Shown here one piece after another: positions 22,165 to 33,995 of a stretch of 64,000 nucleotides of DNA (its first letter is position 1; each line of letters opens with the position of its first letter). The stretch is from contig BCHH01000007.1 of assembly GCA_001599595.1 (NCBI GenBank), forward strand, positions 488,994 to 552,993, in the 5' to 3' direction. Under the pieces are notes generated by a model. The model did not search any database. It was not told where the DNA came from and worked only from the letters and a program-made list of their open reading frames with translations. The translations under genes and the position numbers were made by a program. Source of the DNA: Beverwykella pulmonaria. Lineage: Eukaryota > Ascomycota > Dothideomycetes > Pleosporales > Melanommataceae.

Positions 22165-25100
22165 TTACCCTGTGAAAAATCCCGGAAATGATTCGAGAGC
22201 CAACGCTTGAACCGCTTCTACAACCCTTAACATCAGCTTCTCTCCGTCTTCAAGAGACAAATGCTCCTGTGACCATGTGACCATACATTGCATGTCCCGT
22301 TGCGTTTCAAAGAACTCGATCATCAATGGAAAAATCGTCCAATCTGCTTTCATAGGTTCGTCCGTAACATCGAGTCCCGGTACGCAGAAGTAATTTTCGT
22401 AACTTTCACTTGTTGAATGATGTATGACCATAACGTCGAAAGCTGACTCGGCTCCAATGACCTTGACAATCTCACGATAGGGAATGCTGTTCATTTTGGC
22501 TGTCTGAACAGTTGATTCTATCGACTTGATGAAGTCCGGTGACGAGACATTATGTAAACTGTTGCAGGCGATCCGTATCGGCATTCGATCTAGAAACGTT
22601 CCAATGATGGCTTCTGTCCCGGGCGCAGTGCGACTGCTATTTGGGATTCCAATTGCAATCTCATCAACTTTGAAAGTCGTCGACATGGCAAGAGCACACG
22701 CTGCAAGGTGGATCTTGGAAAGTGGCACTCCACCTTTCATAACCGCAGGCAGACTTGTACGAATACTCTGCGCCGGAACACTCACTCCTGAGTAATCGGC
22801 AAAGATGCGATGCAAAGAATGAAGATGATGCATCCAGAATTCGGAGCTTTCTGCAGTGTGGTTGACAGAAGTTCTTGCTAGCGGGTGCTGAAGCCAATCG
22901 CCACGTTGATATGGGACAAAGTCCTCCGGCAAAGCTGAATGGCTCAAACCTGATAATTGGGTGTAAGCAGCTGACACGAGCCGCAATATAGTGTTGATCG
23001 CTGCCTTGTCGGCAATGATGTGATGCACAACGAGAAGTAGCAATGTATCCTTGCCAGATGACGCGATCATCGATCTGATAAGCTGGTCACCAGATAATTC
23101 GAAAGGTTGATTGACCATGACGCTGATGCTTTCGGGAGACAAGTCATCTAGGTGAAGCACTTCGGTTTCCTTAATCTCGTTACTGATGCGTCGGCTGATT
23201 TTGTTATTGGTGAGCCGGAATTGACGCCTTGCAGCTGTGTTCTTTTCCAATATTATCCTGATAGCTGAGGCCAATAAGCAGATATCGATGTCACCACAGA
23301 GCTTCAGCTTGCAGACCACGTTGAATGCTGATGGACATGGTGACCTCGAATGCAAGGTAAAAATCTCGTCTTCCAGATTAGATACCCCTCCGAAGCTGCC
23401 TACTGAGTCTGCTTCGCCGGACTTTCTTTTCGAAGCTGTCTCATCATTGTCGAGTGCTTCCGCAAGCGCTCTCAAAGTCACGTTTCGGAGGAGAATGTGG
23501 AATGAGACCTGCCTTGTCCAATGTTCAGACAAACGGTGCAGAACTTTGATTTGCTTTAGAGAGTTACCCCCCAAGGAGTAAAACTCAGACTCTTCAGTTA
23601 GGATTAAATCATCCTTCAAGCTTAAAACCTCACGCCAAACTCGTTCAACCAGCTGTTCTGTTCGCGTGTGAGGCTGACGAATGCAGCCGGGATTTATCTG
23701 AGGAAAGACAAATTGTCTAAGTGCTTGTTTGTCAACCTTCATATTCGAGCTCATTGGGAGTTGATTAATTGCGAATATGCCGTTCGGCATGGCATATTGA
23801 GGTATAATCTCGGATATCAGTCTCTTGATGGAGGAAACATCGAGCCTTTTAGGCGTGACGAAAACGTAGAGGTTACCCTTCAGTTCGATTGCGGCAACAC
23901 TCTGAACTTTCTCTTCTGCTGATACCACTGCTTTTTCTATCTCGCGAAGTTCGACCCTGAAACCGCGGATTTTGACTTGATCATCTTTACGGCCAATATA
24001 TCGGATCTCCATTGTCTCCGTCCATACACCAATGTCACCGGTACAGTACAGTACTTCGTTTGGATGGAAAGGATTCGAAACAAATCGGGCTGCCGACTCC
24101 TGTGAATTATTCAGATAGCCTTTTGAAACCGAAAGACCACTGATGCAGATCTCTCCTGGAACCCCAACTGGCAAGGGTCGTTTGTCATTGTCAAGAATAT
24201 AGCACACCGTTCCGTGGACTGGTCTACCAATTGTAACGTCTTTACCAATCTCCAATCGAGCAATGAGCACCACGATCGAACATTCGCAAGGTCCATATCC
24301 ATTGTAAAGTTTCCGAGAAGGAGCCCAAGCATCAACTAATGATTGGGGTACTGCTTCCCCAGCAAGCAATATTATACGAAGATTCGGGAATTCGAAAGGA
24401 TTCAGATGCGACATGAGCGATGGTGTAGCCATGGTAGCATCAGCACGCGCCAAATGAGCTAGTGGGCTTTTAGAATCCCGGAGAACGAGCGTCGCTCCGA
24501 AGCATAAGGTTCCAAAAACCTCGGCAATACTGACATCGAACCCAACTGACATAGTTTGAGCATTTCGCTGACCTGGCTGTGAATGAAGTCTAGCCTCAGG
24601 GTGGCTGATGTAGTTCAGGATGGGTTGGTGGGCTGTCAAAACACCCTTTGGAACACCCGTGGTGCCAGATGTAAAGATGAGGCACGCAGGGTCTTGAGAC
24701 GTGACTCTGGTTGGCAACCTCGAGACTTCCGCATGTTGATTCCATGGTACTTCCTCCCACAAGATAGTGTGTAAACTCATTTCCTCACTACTCTTGTCTT
24801 CCTTTGTTGAAATGTACACGGAAACTTCGCCTTCCTTCACGATTTGTTTCTTTCGATGCAGTGGTTGTTGAGAATCGAGCGGAGTATACACGCCACCGGC
24901 TTTTATGACCGCCAAAAGGCTCACAAGCCAACGCAGGGAACCATCACTGAAGACTGCGACATTATCGCTTGGCATTATCGCATCAGCAATCCACAAAGCC
25001 AGTTCGTTTGCCTTGGTCTCGAGCTCGGCATAACTCAATTTTTCGTCGCCCGTGTCCACAGCAGTGCATTCTGGCCATCTGTCCACGGTACTTTCGAACG

Positions 25101-28100
25101 CATCTTTAAGTGTCTTATTTGTATAACAGGTAGAGTCAAAATTCACTCGTGGTGGCGGTGTCAAGGTTCTGAGCTCCTCTAAATCAAACATCTTGTTGCG
25201 AATGTTTGCAAGACTATTTGATCGTGATTCCAGAAAGGCAAGTACCAGGTTGTTGAAGTATCGCTGCCATCTCACCAAAGTGGTCGCATCGTATTTGCTT
25301 GGGTCAAATTGCAGCCGCGTGACGACTCGATTTGAAATAGATTCTATGGAAACAATCAAACCTGTAGGCTTGACATAGTTCTGGTGTATTTCCCAATGAT
25401 GAGATTCCCAAGGGAAGGAAATCTGTGGTAGATCCAGTTGTACAGCGAGAATGGTGTTCAGAATCTTCGCATGATCTCCACCAGTGTCCTTGAAGTATGT
25501 ATCAATCGACCACTGAAAATCTGTCACCCTAAACATAAGCCATTGAATATGTTGTAATAATGCCTCTTTGTCATCGAGCGCTGAAAAGTCAACCAGCAGA
25601 GGACATGTACTGATAGTCAGTCCCACCAACTTCCCAATTCGTCGCATTGGGAAATTGCGGCCAGAAAGTACAATGCCAAATGCCACTGCATCTTCCTGAA
25701 GAAATATATGAAGCATCATTGCCCATGCAGCGTAGAAGACAATGGCCGAAGATACCCCAAGCCCTCCTGCCTTCTTTGCAAGTACCGCTGTTGAGAGCCC
25801 TAGCTCTTGGACCTCGGAAAGAAACACTGGTGTTGTATCCGGGTCTGCTGTAGATCGCGGCAACTCTAAGGTTTTCGGTTCGACGTCATTTTGCAGAAAT
25901 GTACGCCAGATGTTGATCTCATCGGAAACAGTGTTCGCAGAAATATCAGATCTTTTCTGAGCATACTGAACAAAGTCCGGGGCAGCGGGTAGCACTCGGC
26001 CTGTTAGAGCCTCTTTAAGGTCTTCCATCAAAACACTCATCGACCATCCATCTACATAAGAATGATGCACGAGCCATAGGAGAGTGAAACCATCGGTCGC
26101 ATTATTTATGACGCGGATTGCATTTATCGGACGAAAATACCCATCCATTGGCGGTTCTACGATCAGAGACAAAAGCTTCTGAGCGTCTTGCTCACCATCA
26201 CGTGGATTATTGTCAAGACGGCCATTCACTTCTTCCCAGGTCAAATGAATTGAGGGCTCGAGTTTTTGTGTGAGTCGCACCAGATTGAAGCTCATCCGGA
26301 AGACGGAGTGCCTACTAAGGGCTGCTATCCAAGCCTCTTTCATGGTATTCCCATGTCTCACCAAGCGTTCAGAGCTTGAAAGTGTCAGTAGTAGGTGATT
26401 GGACATCGGATCGACGAGGCAAGTCTTAACAAGGCCAACCTGCGCTATGGTCATGGGGACCTCGCGCTGACTGAAACAATCCTGTATTCCAGTCGTGTGG
26501 AGGTTTCCGTGACCCAGCTCCGCGATGTCTATTGGATGCACACAGCCGGCAGCGATTCGAAGGGTTGGTGATGAGAATAGATCCGTAACAGAAACCGTCA
26601 AGCCTCTAGTATGAAGGAAGCCGATGAGCTTTATCGCCAACATTGAATTGCCTCCAACCTCCCAGAATGAGAGTTCAAATGGGATGTCAGCCTTGGGAAT
26701 CGACAAAGTATGCTCAATTGCGTCGGCGAAGACACCAAGATCCGCATCATCATTATTATGGAGACCCACATCGTTCTGCGCATTCTTTACCTGCGATATT
26801 AGATCTACCAGTCGGGCTTGCAGAAGCTGCGTATCTACTTTTGCGTTGCTCGTAAGAGGCAACGTTTCCACAGGCACGATAATGTCAGGTACATGATACT
26901 GGTCGATCTTCTCTCGTAGTGACGCCCGCATTGTTCGCGGATCAATACCGGTCGGCGATACAAAGGCTACTAGCTGAGCTCCATGCATCATTGCAATAGC
27001 GTTCTGTACGCCAGGATAGTTCAAAAGACGTGGTGTTATCTCTGTCTCCAGATTGACAAGGAATCCTCGATTCTTGACCAGACTATCTCGGCGTCCGAGA
27101 TAAATGATTCCCTTGGACGTCCGGCGTCCAATATCTCCTGTCATGTAAACACGTACTTCGTTCAGTATCGGAAACCTCTCTCGAGTCAAACACAAGTTCT
27201 TGAAGTAGCCCACGGCAAGCCCAGACCCAGAGATACCAATCTCTCCCTCCTCAGATTCCTTGAAGTCGGAGTCAAGAATGAATATTTGCGCTCCTGCAAT
27301 AGATCCTTCGAACAGTATTGGTTGGCGTGGAAATAGTTCGGTGATTGTACATGCAATGGTGGCTTCAGTCGGGCCATATGCGTTGAACATTCGACGCTCG
27401 GGAGACCACCACTTCTGTACTAAACTCTCCTTTGGCGACTCTCCACCAAGGATAATGGATCGAAGATTTGGAAACATCAGCGGATCTGGTGCTCGGTCTA
27501 GAAGCGATGGTGTGCAGGGAAAGATAGAACAGGTGCCTAGATCATCAATGAATCGATCTTGGTTTGAGATACCGAGATGTCCGCCGCTACAAAGGGTGCT
27601 AAATATCACACCAGTGCAAGCTAGAATATCAGCCTCTAGATATCAAATTTTTTACAGGGTATCTCACCGTCAAAAGCGACGGAAAAGAGAAGCAGAACTT
27701 TATCACCCCTTCTCACAGCTAAATTGAATGGTTTCTCATCGCTGCCCTGCTGCACATAATGCAGAAGGCTCCTACGGGCAACACAGACGCCCTTGGGTGC
27801 TCCAGTGGTGCCGGATGTGAAGATGATGTACGCCAAAGCGTCTCCCGACTCGATATAATCAGGGACCAAACTTTCGGAGGTGTCACACTCAATAGCCGCT
27901 TCCATTTCTCGTTCGCGGATCAAACCTGAAGCGCTGATTGGATACGGGGTAGTGTTAATGATGAACTTAGCTTCCACAACTTGGATGACTCCAGAGATCC
28001 TGTCCTGACTCCAACTCTCGACGTCGATTGGCACATAGCACACCCCAATTTTCAAGAGTGCTGCCAGCGACAAAACCATCAACGGGCATCGGGTGGTCAA

Positions 28101-28301
28101 GATTGGAACGATATCGCCTGCTCGAAGGCCTCTCCCATAGAAGAAACTTGCCAATCGCGAAATTTTCAATTCTAGTTCAGCGTACGAGAGCTGCATGTTG
28201 CCAATGGATACAGCCGGATCTTCGGGGTGGAGGTTGGCGTGTAGCGCGATCAGACTATAAATCGACACGCCGGTCATGGTATACTCTAATGGATCAGACA
28301 T
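22165..28301 (-). CDS. Bimodular NRPS (GliP/SirP-like diketopiperazine synthetase)
   Basis: Two exons, 28301-27668 and 27620-22165, with one 47-nt intron, give 2029 residues. Order A1-T1-C1-A2-T2-C2. A1 (about 20-490): IIFTSGTTGAPKG, FNAYGPTEATI, MTGDIGRR, KNRGFLVNLETE and TSNAKVD. T1 has WEVGGNSM with the phosphopantetheine Ser at about 536. C1 has HHSYVDG at about 733. A2 (about 1075-1530): LIFTSGTTGVPKG, YNGYGPCECSI, CTGDIGV, IRGFRVEL and SSNMKVD. T2 has YSLGGNSL near 1560. C2 has HHIIADK near 1743: both His and the Asp are kept and the final Gly is Lys. The protein ends 39 residues after the last C-domain-like segment, without the third T domain that GliP carries. It makes an aminoacyl dipeptide released as a diketopiperazine; the amino acids are not deduced from sequence. 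It is divergent from the second P450 across 163 bp. Confidence 0.92.
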
Positions 28302-28464
28302 CGTTGAATGTAAGTTTCTAGTAGGTCAATAAAGTTTTGTTCTTGTACAAAGTAAGCTGCAAATCGTGGACATGTGCAGGCGGCATTGCGCCCCTCTAAG
28401 CGAAGTCGGAAGTTAATGACTAACATAGGCACCGAGAGGATGAAGAAAGCATATAGACTCAACC
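28302..28464. promoter_or_regulatory. Compact divergent promoter of the NRPS and second P450
   Basis: Only 163 bp separate the two start codons, so the core NRPS and this P450 are likely co-regulated. Visible: CTTGTACAAAG (a palindrome around TTGTACAA, about 28341-28349), GAAGTCGGAAG (about 28402) and GGCACCGAGAGG (about 28429). TCGG and CCGA half-sites are present but not in the TCGGN3CCGA spacing. Confidence 0.45.
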
Positions 28465-30310
28465 ATGGCGGGAGAAACATCTCTAGCTATGGCGCACACC
28501 GATTGGACTCCCAGCGGAGGTTCAAACTTTGCTCTTCCATGCGCAACTGTCCTTTGCATTTGCGTCTTGTTAACCCTTGCATGGGCCGTTCTGCGGCAAA
28601 GCCATCCCAAATACCCTCATATTCCAAAAATTAGTCATGGAACTTTGAGGGAGTGGGTTGATTGGGAGCCAACTTCACTTTTACGAGTTCATGATTATGA
28701 AAGAGAGGGTTACGAGAGAGTGAGTTCTGGGATTTCATCACTCCTTGCATGTCAAATTGACTATAATCGTAGTACAATAAAAAGGGCTTGCCCTTCGTGG
28801 TAAAATTATTCGGCGTGGACGTATTAGTTTTGCCGCAGAAGTACCTTCAGGCAATGAAGAAATTTGACCGCCATGCGTTGAACTTTGCGCAACTCATTAA
28901 CGATGTAAGCGGACTGCCCTGTGTATTGGAAATTATTGACACAGGGGCAAAGAACATGCAAATGGAAGCGACCGTTGGTGACATTGCTATCGCCAATGAC
29001 TTGGAAATAGAATTGGTATCCCGACATCTTAATCTTAAGATGAGTGCGTATTCATGATTCTTGTCTTCCGGAGTGCTAATTGTTTAGAGCCAGTTGCACA
29101 ATTGCTCGCGGATGAGGCCCGCTTCCAATTTCAGGAGCAGCTTGGACACATACCAGGTAATGTTGTGATTGTTTCTCAATCGCAGAGCAAGAACATATTT
29201 TTCTAATACGTTCTAGAATTCCAAAGCCGCTCCCTTTATGCCCTTTCCGAACAGTTCGTCCATCATATCTCGAGTCGTGTCCTAGTGGGCAAAGAGCTTT
29301 GTAGGGATCCGGAATACATGTATGCATGCAGGAGGTACACCATGTCTCACTTCATAGGAAGTGTCATGTGGAATTTCCTGCCACTCGGACCATTCCGCAA
29401 ATCCTTTTACTGGCTGATGTCGACTAAGTTCCGGTGGGACATTTGGCGTGCCACGAGCTACATTGTCCCTCATATCCAGCAACGCATGAATGAGCGAGGC
29501 CAAGCAAACGGAGAAAAGCCGATAGATGTGATCCAATTTGCAGTGGACCAGAAACTTCCTTCAGTAAAGGAGAACGATGCAATGAGACATGCGAAGAGAA
29601 TTTTGCATTTGAGCTTTGCAGGAACCGGGACGTCGATCAGCCTGGTGTACAACCTAGTATGGTCGCTCCTTTCGCATCCAGAACTGATTGCCCTGATTCG
29701 AAAGGAGATAGAAGTCTCACTTTCCCGATTCGAAGATCGTGGATGGGAAGATAAGTCAATGCTCGACTCCCTGCACATTCTCGACAGCGTCATTCGGGAA
29801 ACTCTACGCCACCACCCTGCAGCATGTTTCTCTGCGCAACGCACAGCAATAGAGAGATTAAAGTTTCCGGATGGACTCATCTTGCAGCCTCGCAGTCGAA
29901 TCGCGTTCGCGACCGTCTCAACCAACATGGATCCGGATCACTACGAGAATGCGTCGGTATTTGATGGCTTGAGATTCGCAGGACCTAATCTATCTGCGAG
30001 AAGTACCCAAAAAACAGCCGCAGTGGTTGTTAATGAGAAATTTCTCTCGTCAGTAATGCCCCAAAGTCATCGAGAATGTTTCATTCAATTCGCTAACTTT
30101 TACAGCTGGGGATACGGCAATCAAGCTTGTCCAGGTCGTTTCTATGCAGTCAAGATGGTGAAGCTTATTATAGGTCGGCTGGTTCATGAGTATGACATTC
30201 AATGGTCTTCTGAAGAGAGGAATCCACCTACTACGACGGTTATCGAGGGGACGTTTCTTCCTGACATGAAAGCCGAGATCCGAATACGGAGTCGACGACC
30301 AGCTATATAG
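28465..30310 (+). CDS. Cytochrome P450 monooxygenase (GliC/SirC-position)
   Basis: Four exons, 28465-28719, 28785-29043, 29088-29156 and 29217-30310, give 558 residues. The N-terminal anchor is LPCATVLCICVLLTLAWAVL. I helix LHLSFAGTGTSIS keeps A-G-x-G-T; ExxR is RETLRHHP; the heme loop is WGYGNQACPGRFYAVK, with Trp instead of the usual Phe. The region RWDIWRATSYIVPHIQQRM and the DG-x-x-xPRS segment fit fungal secondary-metabolism P450s with bulky substrates. Its divergent pairing with the NRPS suggests an early step, such as the alpha-hydroxylation needed before glutathione addition; this is inferred from location. It is 338 bp from an R4 insertion at the edge of the transposon nest. Confidence 0.87.
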
Positions 30311-30540
30311 TCACTTCAAAGGATATCAGTGCGGCCTTGTTAGTTTGTGTTGAATGGACTTTGCTAGCTAGCTTGGTGTTAGCAAGGTGAGCGGAGCAAA
30401 GCATGGTTTGCACGGTGTACACAGCGCGCGGGGATAGTAGGGTGGGCAAGTAACTGTTCGTTGATTCTGTTCTGTTCTTCTCTACGTACGAGGGACAAGG
30501 GGCCACATATTGTTCGCGCTCGGTCCAGCGCACTGGCCAC

Positions 30541-30563
30541 ATCACGTGGTCACACCACGTGAT
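30541..30563. promoter_or_regulatory. Inverted pair of CACGTG motifs
   Basis: ATCACGTGGT, spacer CAC, then ACCACGTGAT: a perfect 10-bp inverted repeat containing two CACGTG E-boxes. It lies 230 bp after the P450 stop in non-coding DNA. It could be a bHLH binding site or a transposon remnant. Confidence 0.4.
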
Positions 30564-30647
30564 ATTAACCTCTGTAATATACAACATCCACTGTTCGGAC
30601 AGTTTGCAAGTTTTCATTTAGGTAGTGCTTCTTTAATCCATAAATAC

Positions 30648-31086
30648 TGCAGTAGAGGAAAGGTGTGTGTGATAAAGAAATATCACACGGGGGTAGGAGG
30701 GCGACTCGCAGCCATGCGATGTCCGAAGCAGCAATGCACTGAGGGAGGGAGAATCAAGGTGGAGGTTTGGCAGTGGACTGTTTCAATTTCGTTGTATCTA
30801 GCTACCAAACCAAATGAAAGAAGAAGGTGTAATGAAAAACAGATGAAGCATTCGTGAACTCGTTGGGGGTCGGTTGATGGTGATTATTCTGGTGAATTGT
30901 GGTCCGTTCGTTCCATGTGAGTCTTGTGTGGGCGTCGTGTTCGGATCCCCATATATATGCCGCGTTGAGTGATGACGAAGCAAGCAGCTGACAGAGAAAC
31001 AAAGACCTATTCCCTGCACCATGCATCCAAGCCTTCAACCCGTGTCAGTAGTAAATTCGCGCAAAGTAGCACTTTGCTACGGCGCA
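30648..31086 (+). repeat. Complete R4 solo-LTR-like element, ATAC duplication
   Basis: 439 bp. Begins TGCAGTAGAGG and ends GCTACGGCGCA, with the 4-bp duplication ATAC at 30644-30647 and 31087-31090. It shares most of its length with the copies at 33996, 35325 and 46997. No coding capacity; short ORFs on the minus strand recur in each copy only because the sequence recurs. Confidence 0.8.
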
Positions 31087-31269
31087 ATACTTGAACATAA
31101 ATGATTGTCGGAGGTGATCGAGGAAGCCTTGGTCGCATCAAAAAGTGGCCTATAACCGCTTGTGTCACGAGTGCATAAGGATGGAATCGGAAGCCAAAAG
31201 AGATGTATATTGAGGGGCATCGAGGCTCTATACATATATAGTCGATGCTGGCGTCACAACGACACGTCA

Positions 31270-31389
31270 CAGCTTGAATCCGTTATAAAAAAAATTTCAT
31301 TACTCACAAGAATGCTATGATGCGTGAGGGACTCGCGACAACACCCTTGCAAAAGATACTTCGTACCGAGACGTCAAAGGGGTTACTAG
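31270..31389 (+). pseudogene. Ankyrin-repeat pseudogene, segment 1
   Basis: The frame reads LATTPLQKILRTETSKGLL, resembling the T-P-L start of an ankyrin repeat, and runs straight into the copia insertion point (target duplication ACTAG). The frame continues on the other side at 40099. Stops are present, so the gene is dead. Confidence 0.45.
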
Positions 31390-31572
31390 TGTTGAAAGGC
31401 AGCTGGCTAGCCGAGACTGGGACACGTGACATCCTCGTGACAGGCACATGATAGGCACGTGACCAAGATGGCTGGGCAGATGTCCGAGTATATAGCACCA
31501 GCCTGGTTCTATGTTGGCACCTCAAGCAATATTTTTCTGTCCCCTCCCACTCAGAGCTCTCACATTTTAACA
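31390..31572 (+). repeat. 5' LTR of the copia element
   Basis: 183 bp, TGTTGAAAGGC...CATTTTAACA, preceded by target duplication ACTAG (31385-31389). By eye it is identical to the 3' LTR at 39916-40098. It contains GACACGTGAC, GGCACGTGACC and AGTATATAGCACC (TATA box). Confidence 0.92.
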
Positions 31573-31585
31573 GGTTATGAGCCCG
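31573..31585 (+). other. Copia primer-binding site (initiator tRNA-Met half-tRNA type)
   Basis: GGTTATGAGCCC directly follows the 5' LTR. It is complementary to the anticodon stem-loop of fungal initiator tRNA-Met (GGGCUCAUAACC). Internal (half-tRNA) priming is established for copia-type elements. Confidence 0.75.
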
Positions 31586-32499
31586 GGTTTGCGCTAGCAA
31601 GCCCGCTGGAAAACGCGCAATCCTCTGACCATTGTGTGGTTACTACACAATGCTAAGTCCTCATCCCTTACACCCAACAAAGCTAAGCAACTCAGGAAAT
31701 CTCTATCTGATACATAGTCCGCTATAAGGAAGACGTTGAGGCTGAGAGAAACAAGAAGGTTGGGTGATTATAGCGCTCGGCAGACAAACCCACGAATATA
31801 CACCAACCACGTGGACTTTTGACTGCTAGACCTGGCGAAGCGTTGACAACAATAGGAGACCTATAAGCCTATTAGATTCTACTAAAATAGAATATTGCCT
31901 AGGAGAAATAAGAAAGACTATGACGCTCAGCAGACAAACCTACAAATACACGCTAACTACGTGGATTTCTCCTCCACCAAAATAGAGCATTGTCAACTTG
32001 CCATTACCTAAAGCCTTACAACTGCGTAAGCCACCTCCTAAAGCCTTACAACCGCGTAAGCCGCCACCTAAAACTAAAAAAACTGTGTGAACCAGCCCTA
32101 AAGTGTTGACAATAGAAATTTAACAGGCAGTTACCTCGCTAGATCAAATCCCTTTGCTTAAAGGTCCCTTACAGTAGACCTAGTGGCATTAGGAGATTAC
32201 AGACTAGCTAGGGACACAGAAATGTAGCCGCCTGCTCACTGTCAGCAAAACTCGTCCTACACTTTAGGCAGGGGAGACTAATTCCCAGCTCCTTGCCTGG
32301 GAGGACTTGTGGGAAGAAAAACAGGACTTTGCTGTTGCCTTAATTAAAAAGTAGTGCAGAGAAGTGGCAAGGGAAATTATAGAGAAGCCTGCTACTAAGG
32401 ACGCTGCTAAATCCTTCTACACTGTCTTAGAGGTCCTTAAGGATATTAAAAGCTGCTTCTAACTAAAGGGGAGCGCTGTTTTTTAGCAACTGGACCTAG

Positions 32500-33990
32500 C
32501 CTACAATATGCTCTCCCTAGAGACATGTGACAACAGTGTGAACATATTTGCTAAGAAGCTGATAAGCGCCTAGAACAAGGTGCACGCCCTTAACCTTGAC
32601 TCCTAAATTAGCAAACTGCACTTTGTTAACAAGTTCCTTACTAGACTAGGACCAAAGTACAATGCCTTTTTGTCTACCTTTTATTAAAACAACCGCCTCC
32701 TTCCTAAACAAGACGCCTAGGGGGTGGTTGCTAAGCCAGCTGTCACCTTTAACAAAGCTTAGAGAGCTGCTAAGCAGGAGGAACAACACCTAAAGGTGGC
32801 TGAGCAATTAGTGACTATAGCCACTGCCCTTATTGCCTATCGCCAGCCACCCTAGAGCGGCTTAGTGTGCCTAGTATGTGAAAAACTAGGCCACTTAATT
32901 AACAATTGCTGGACCCAACACCTAGAATTAAAGGAGGCTAGCCTCCGCGACGTGCGTGAGAGGAGGAAGAAATGTAAGGCACTAAAGGCACAGCAGCAGG
33001 GAAAAGAGAAGGGAACAAGTGACGCAGCAGATTATAACTTAATTATGTATTAGGCAGCCTAGGCCCTAGAGATTGAAAAGGCTGCCACCTTTAGTTTCCC
33101 TGCAATAGCCCTAAACGCAAGCGCAACAGGCACTAAGGCCCTGTTACACAACAATTAGATTGTGGACACAGCATGCACTAACTACTCCTCCTGCTAAAAG
33201 GACGCCTTTATCCTAGAAACCTTGCGGCCCTACTAGGGGCCGCCTGTTAATAGATATGCTAGATTATTGCGCCCCCTAATAATTAGCACAGTAGTTGTAC
33301 TATGTGACATTAACGGGAAGCGGGAGCTCCTTACACTTAGTAACACAATGTATCACCTAGACTCTGGATGCAACCTAATCTCTGTCTCTTAGGTAAAGAA
33401 TTAGGGTGCAAAACTTGCCTTTACAGATACTAGCATTACCATAACGCGCGCTAGCAGAATGCTTACTGCTGATAAGAGCCTAGAGGGATTGTACTTTATG
33501 CGACTCTGGAAGGCACCCTCAGCCCTCACCGCTTACTTAATTAGTAAGCTGTGACTAGCACTGTAGCACAAGCAGCTCAGCTACCTTAGTGAAGGCAGCC
33601 TAAAAAGGCTGGCAGGCATAGTCAACAGCATGAGGCCGCTCCTACTAAGCTGCACATGCGAAGCCTGCGTAAACGCGAAGTTTGCCTAAGTCCCCTACAA
33701 GAAGCTGTTTGTGCGTGGGAAGTACCCTATGGAGTTCCTCTATATAGACATTAAAGGACCGCTGCCGCCTAGCAGGCAAGGAGAACAATACTAGATAACA
33801 ATAGTTAATAATTGCACTGCCTTCCTGCACTGCGATCCCATTAAGACGCGTAGTAAAGCACTACCCACCCTAAAACAGTTCTTTAAAAAGTATGAGCGCC
33901 TAGAGTGGCGCACCTACTAGGTACGTATTAACTAAGCTAGTGAGTTTATGTCAAATGAGATTAAAATCCTGCTTGCCAACAAGGGGATTA
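32500..33990 (+). pseudogene. Copia gag, protease and N-terminal integrase (broken)
   Basis: Gag zinc knuckle CLVCEKLGHLINNC (CX2CX4HX4C) at about 32868-32910. The protease active site reads IVDTACTNYSS (about 33163), followed by the DSGCNLISVS-type block at 33360. GAG-pre-integrase HKQLSYLSEGSLKRLAG at about 33565-33615 and integrase zinc site CTCEACVNAKF at about 33652. Integrase core FLYIDIKGPLPPS (catalytic Asp) at about 33738 and ASEFMSNEI at about 33940. The frame is broken by stops, mostly TAG where Trp or Gln is expected, and ends at the R4 insertion with KGITY. Confidence 0.8.
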
Positions 33991-33995
33991 CTTAT

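Noticed and set aside
27609..27669. Apparent frameshift splitting the NRPS into two ORFs in the A1 domain
   Set aside because: A 47-nt intron with GTGAGA donor and TTCTAG acceptor joins SVAFD to CTGVIFS in frame. The gene is intact.
5031..28464. GliZ palindrome TCGGN3CCGA in cluster promoters
   Set aside because: I scanned the divergent promoters by eye and found only half-sites with other spacing.
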